From the NCBI RefSeq assembly GCF_000143415.4, contig NW_003314315.1, positions 1 through 64,000 on the forward strand: a stretch of 64,000 nt of DNA. The letters run 5' to 3'. Shown here in pieces: positions 60,880 through 64,000 of the stretch. The first letter of the stretch is position 1, and every line of letters begins with the position of its first letter. Source of the stretch: Selaginella moellendorffii. Its lineage: Eukaryota > Streptophyta > Lycopodiopsida > Selaginellales > Selaginellaceae. The position numbers and the translations under genes were made by a program. Below the pieces are notes generated by a model, which saw only the letters and a program-made list of their open reading frames with translations, did no database searches and was not told where the DNA came from.

Positions 60880-62330
60880 ATGTGGTTTTTACCCTTTGTC
60901 CTATGGTGATTTACCATAGGATAACACCACGAAGCGGAACCTAAACCCTTCATATGCCATATGTCATATGCCATGTGTCACATGCCACATATCCAAAGGA
61001 CAATGGTGTGGAACCTGAAGTTCAGGGCTTTGGGCCACTGAATGAAGGAACGGTGCCAAACTCTCAAGTATGGAGCCAAGGAGTGACAGAACTGGACTAT
61101 GGAGCAATTCCCGAGCATATAGCCCAAGGAACGAAGGGATAGGAGCCCAGAGCGACTTAGAATATTCCTAGAGTAACCAACATCCCAATGCTAAGACCAA
61201 CATGCAAAACGAAGCCAAATGGAGTCTAGTGCTATTTCGGCATACCGGTGGCCTAATGCAAGGACATGGGTACTCCACCAGCTAGCATGGAATGGAACTT
61301 GGGCTTAGACCCAAGCCGGACGTAAAACAAATATAGGCACGCAAGTAGGAGCTAGACTATGCCTCAGGTTGGTTGGCCATACCCGACCTACCCACTATCC
61401 CTACTATATATTTGGAACCTCCTATAGCCCCCCTCTCCTTGAGGAACACACACTTTGGGCTTTCACCCCAAGCCTCCCTTAGTATTAGGAGTTAGTCTCT
61501 AGAACAAGTTTGAAACTTACTAAATATGAAATGTCCTTAGATTGCGAATTTAGATACGGGACAAACACTATTGTATTCAAGACAATCTCTACATTGCATA
61601 GATATGCCAAATGAGCAAATCTAAACACTTTCCATAAATACCATTTGGGACAGAAATGAGACTAACACAAAGGGCATGATAGCAAGGGTGTTTGGCAGAC
61701 ATAGTAAGCTATCATTTAGCAAATATTGAGGGACTAATCTCAATATCGTGGGGGTTCTTGATACTAGCAAGTGCAAGCCAATGACAGGAGTTTCTTAAAC
61801 TAGGTTGAGTATGCTCAGTAAGAAACATATAGGGTTCCTACCTCATGTTTATCTAATTTAAGTGCATGATCATTGATCAGTTTCTCAACTAGCTCAAGTG
61901 GGAATTAATAACAGGCCTAGCAATATTGACCTTCTGTTGCCATAGCAATAAGGAAAGAATATCCAAAAGGACTAGTTGACAGGTAACTTTCGATACCCAA
62001 AGTCACATTTGTGACACTCTCCCCCTAGGGAAGATTGACGTTCTCGTCGATGCATACTTGAGTTTAGAATACTGCCAAGGAAACAACTCCAGAAAAAGTT
62101 CACGGTATTCACACTATGTGAGAAATGCACCAACTTAAATGAGTTAGGAGGCAACCTCTTTGTTAAACGCGGATATGCTACCCACTCAGACACCTTCTGG
62201 CCGTTACCGACAAGGAAATGACCAACAGAGTTAGCCACCTTTGTTGCTCTGCATGTCACCCAGCTTACAAAAGTGTGATATGCCCTTGCTCGCAAGGACA
62301 TAGAGAGAGAAGCTAGAGGCCCCAACCCTC
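60880..62330 (-). mobile_element. Probable gypsy LTR and polypurine tract
   Basis: Minus-strand CCCTAGGGGGAGAG (62017-62030) directly precedes TGTCACAAATGTGAC (62002-62016), the usual polypurine tract followed by a TGT-starting 3' LTR. The LTR would extend toward lower coordinates, but I could not find its far end or a partner. The frame above it (61972-62325) lacks a recognisable motif. Confidence 0.4.
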
Positions 62331-64000
62331 ATGAGCAAAGAAACTAAACCCGTCGGTAAGGTTTAGATAGACTACTGTAAATAGGCAGTTAGAGTTGTTT
62401 CCATGGTCACACCCTTTTAACGGAATAAGGAACATCGACAAAGAGGCGAGTGATATAACCAGTTAATAGTAGCTACCCCATGACTAAAGATTTCACTATA
62501 TATACGAAGTGCCAAAGTCAGTTAGCCTATACTAGCCCAAATTCAAAGATCAATAGATGGACAATATCAAAGTCATATACAATGATATCTTAGAGAATTA
62601 ATGAAGAAATTTTATATTAGAACACAAAAAGTATTCCAAATAAGTTATCATCTAATAAACCAATATTAGAGTATAAGAACCACCAAGATCATCATATTTG
62701 GTAAATATAGAATCACCATCCAACAAAATTCAATAGTAAGTATATCACCAAGAAAACTCAAGGATGAAACTTAACTACTGAAGATGGCAGACAGTATGCC
62801 AAACAACTTACTAAAGATAACTCAAAGAACATAAAGTATCATTGACTGGCAAGCAAAATGTTCACAAATGTATCATCCAAAGGAAATAACTTTCGAATCT
62901 ATCAAAGCTAACTTGAGCAATAATCAATAGAATAGAATGAATGTTGCATGGCTAACAAACATTCGTTTATGCTAACTATCATACTAGCCAATCCAAATAG
63001 ATCCTAGCTAACAACACTAAGGAACTCAAGTTGCCTAAACAAATGTCAGCAACATCCTACGGATGTTTCAAACCTAAGAGACCAATCCAAAGCAAACCAC
63101 AAAGACTATGTAGTATTGTGAAAAGCTAAAAGCTATCAAAGAGAATAATTAACCATCATGAAAATCATTAATCATCCTATCAAATAAAGAGATGCATAAT
63201 CATCATCGAAGAAAGAATCTACCCTAGATGATAGTCAATCATCACCAATGATTGATAGATGTAAATATAGACTTCAACATGGAAGCTATATGCTAAAATG
63301 CTTTCCCCAACAACTTTTAACAAATGGAACAACGAGCACAAAAACTCAAAGAACCAAAAGCTCAAAGAAGTCTATAGCTAAATCTTGTATAATAATGATC
63401 ACAAGTTTTGCATGAACTAACTTCAATGTTAAAAAAGAAATTATGGTATAACCCACAATATCTTCCTCAACACATTTAGAAGTTAAACTTTATAATGAAG
63501 AGCATATCTACATCAATCTAAAAGCTAAGCACAATGGAGCCATGCTCAACAAGTGATCATCTAATCGATCATTTATAAATCCATCTATAGCAAGATGTAA
63601 CTTATTTCATAACAAGCACAAGAAGAATCATCAATGATCGATATATTTTAACTCAAATTCAATAAGGATTCAAATATTCTAATATCATTTACTAACTCTT
63701 CCTTTTGTAAAGTTAATATAGTCCATGACTAAATCATTTTTCAAGGAAAAGCTAAAGCTAAACCTTTACTAAACAATTTCGTCGAGAACACAACTAACTC
63801 AAACTTGCCACTCAGTTCATTTGAATGTCAATACAGTTGTTAACTAGCAAATGCATGAATGCTAACAACATAAAGCTACAACAAATCATCAACATGATCT
63901 CCATCGAGACTAATGAAACTCAATATCAATCCTATAGAGAGACATTTCATTTCATTTGAATTTCAATATCAATAATGTCAATGACAAAGCATCACTTCCA
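62331..64000. other. AT-rich repetitive sequence, no gene
   Basis: Resembles non-coding interior of LTR elements: no frames of note and no recognisable gene. Confidence 0.5.

Overview
This window is plant nuclear DNA, most likely from a lycophyte such as Selaginella. Genes encode plastid NADP-GAPDH subunit B with its C-terminal extension, the thylakoid insertase ALB3, PPR proteins, the TFIIIC B-block subunit and a BRE/BRCC45 homologue. Introns are very short, about 50-80 bp wherever I could define both ends. AT-rich retroelement debris separates the genes. There is one 140-base assembly gap. The organism call is inference; the plant call is firm.

Layout. 0.4-5.5 kb holds a decayed Ty3/gypsy element on the minus strand, with both LTRs. 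5.7-6.8 kb holds PPR pieces in opposite orientations ending in a long CT run. 7.1-10 kb holds an SCP/FCP1-like phosphatase (minus) diverging from a protein kinase (plus); a decayed copy of the pair lies at 11.26-13.1 kb. 14.25-17.47 kb and 22.6-25.9 kb are the arms of a roughly 3.2 kb inverted duplication. Each arm carries a gene for a small secreted protein with four Cys-Cys repeats, phosphatase and BRE fragments, and a PPR gene that is intact in only one arm. 26.7-32.4 kb is the TFIIIC gene; fragments of it are scattered at 18.2 and 22.0-22.6 kb.

32.6-33.9 kb is a BRE pseudogene split by a 695 bp hAT-like element; the intact BRE copy at 47.5 kb supplies the empty site. 34.1-39.0 kb is a Ty1/copia element with unusually short LTRs, itself broken at the reverse transcriptase active site by a small TRIM element. 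39.3-40.9 kb holds an unrecognised coding region across the assembly gap. 41-47 kb is AT-rich with gypsy remnants. 47.5-53.8 kb is the best conserved block: BRE (minus), GAPB (minus), then ALB3 (plus), the last two sharing a 316 bp divergent promoter. From 54 kb onward there are only AT-rich repeats, a solo TRIM LTR with a perfect target duplication, and gypsy fragments.

Functionally, GAPB and ALB3 both serve the chloroplast. The BRE and TFIIIC genes are housekeeping nuclear functions. The least familiar material is the duplicated Cys-Cys repeat gene and the protein at 39.3-40.9 kb.
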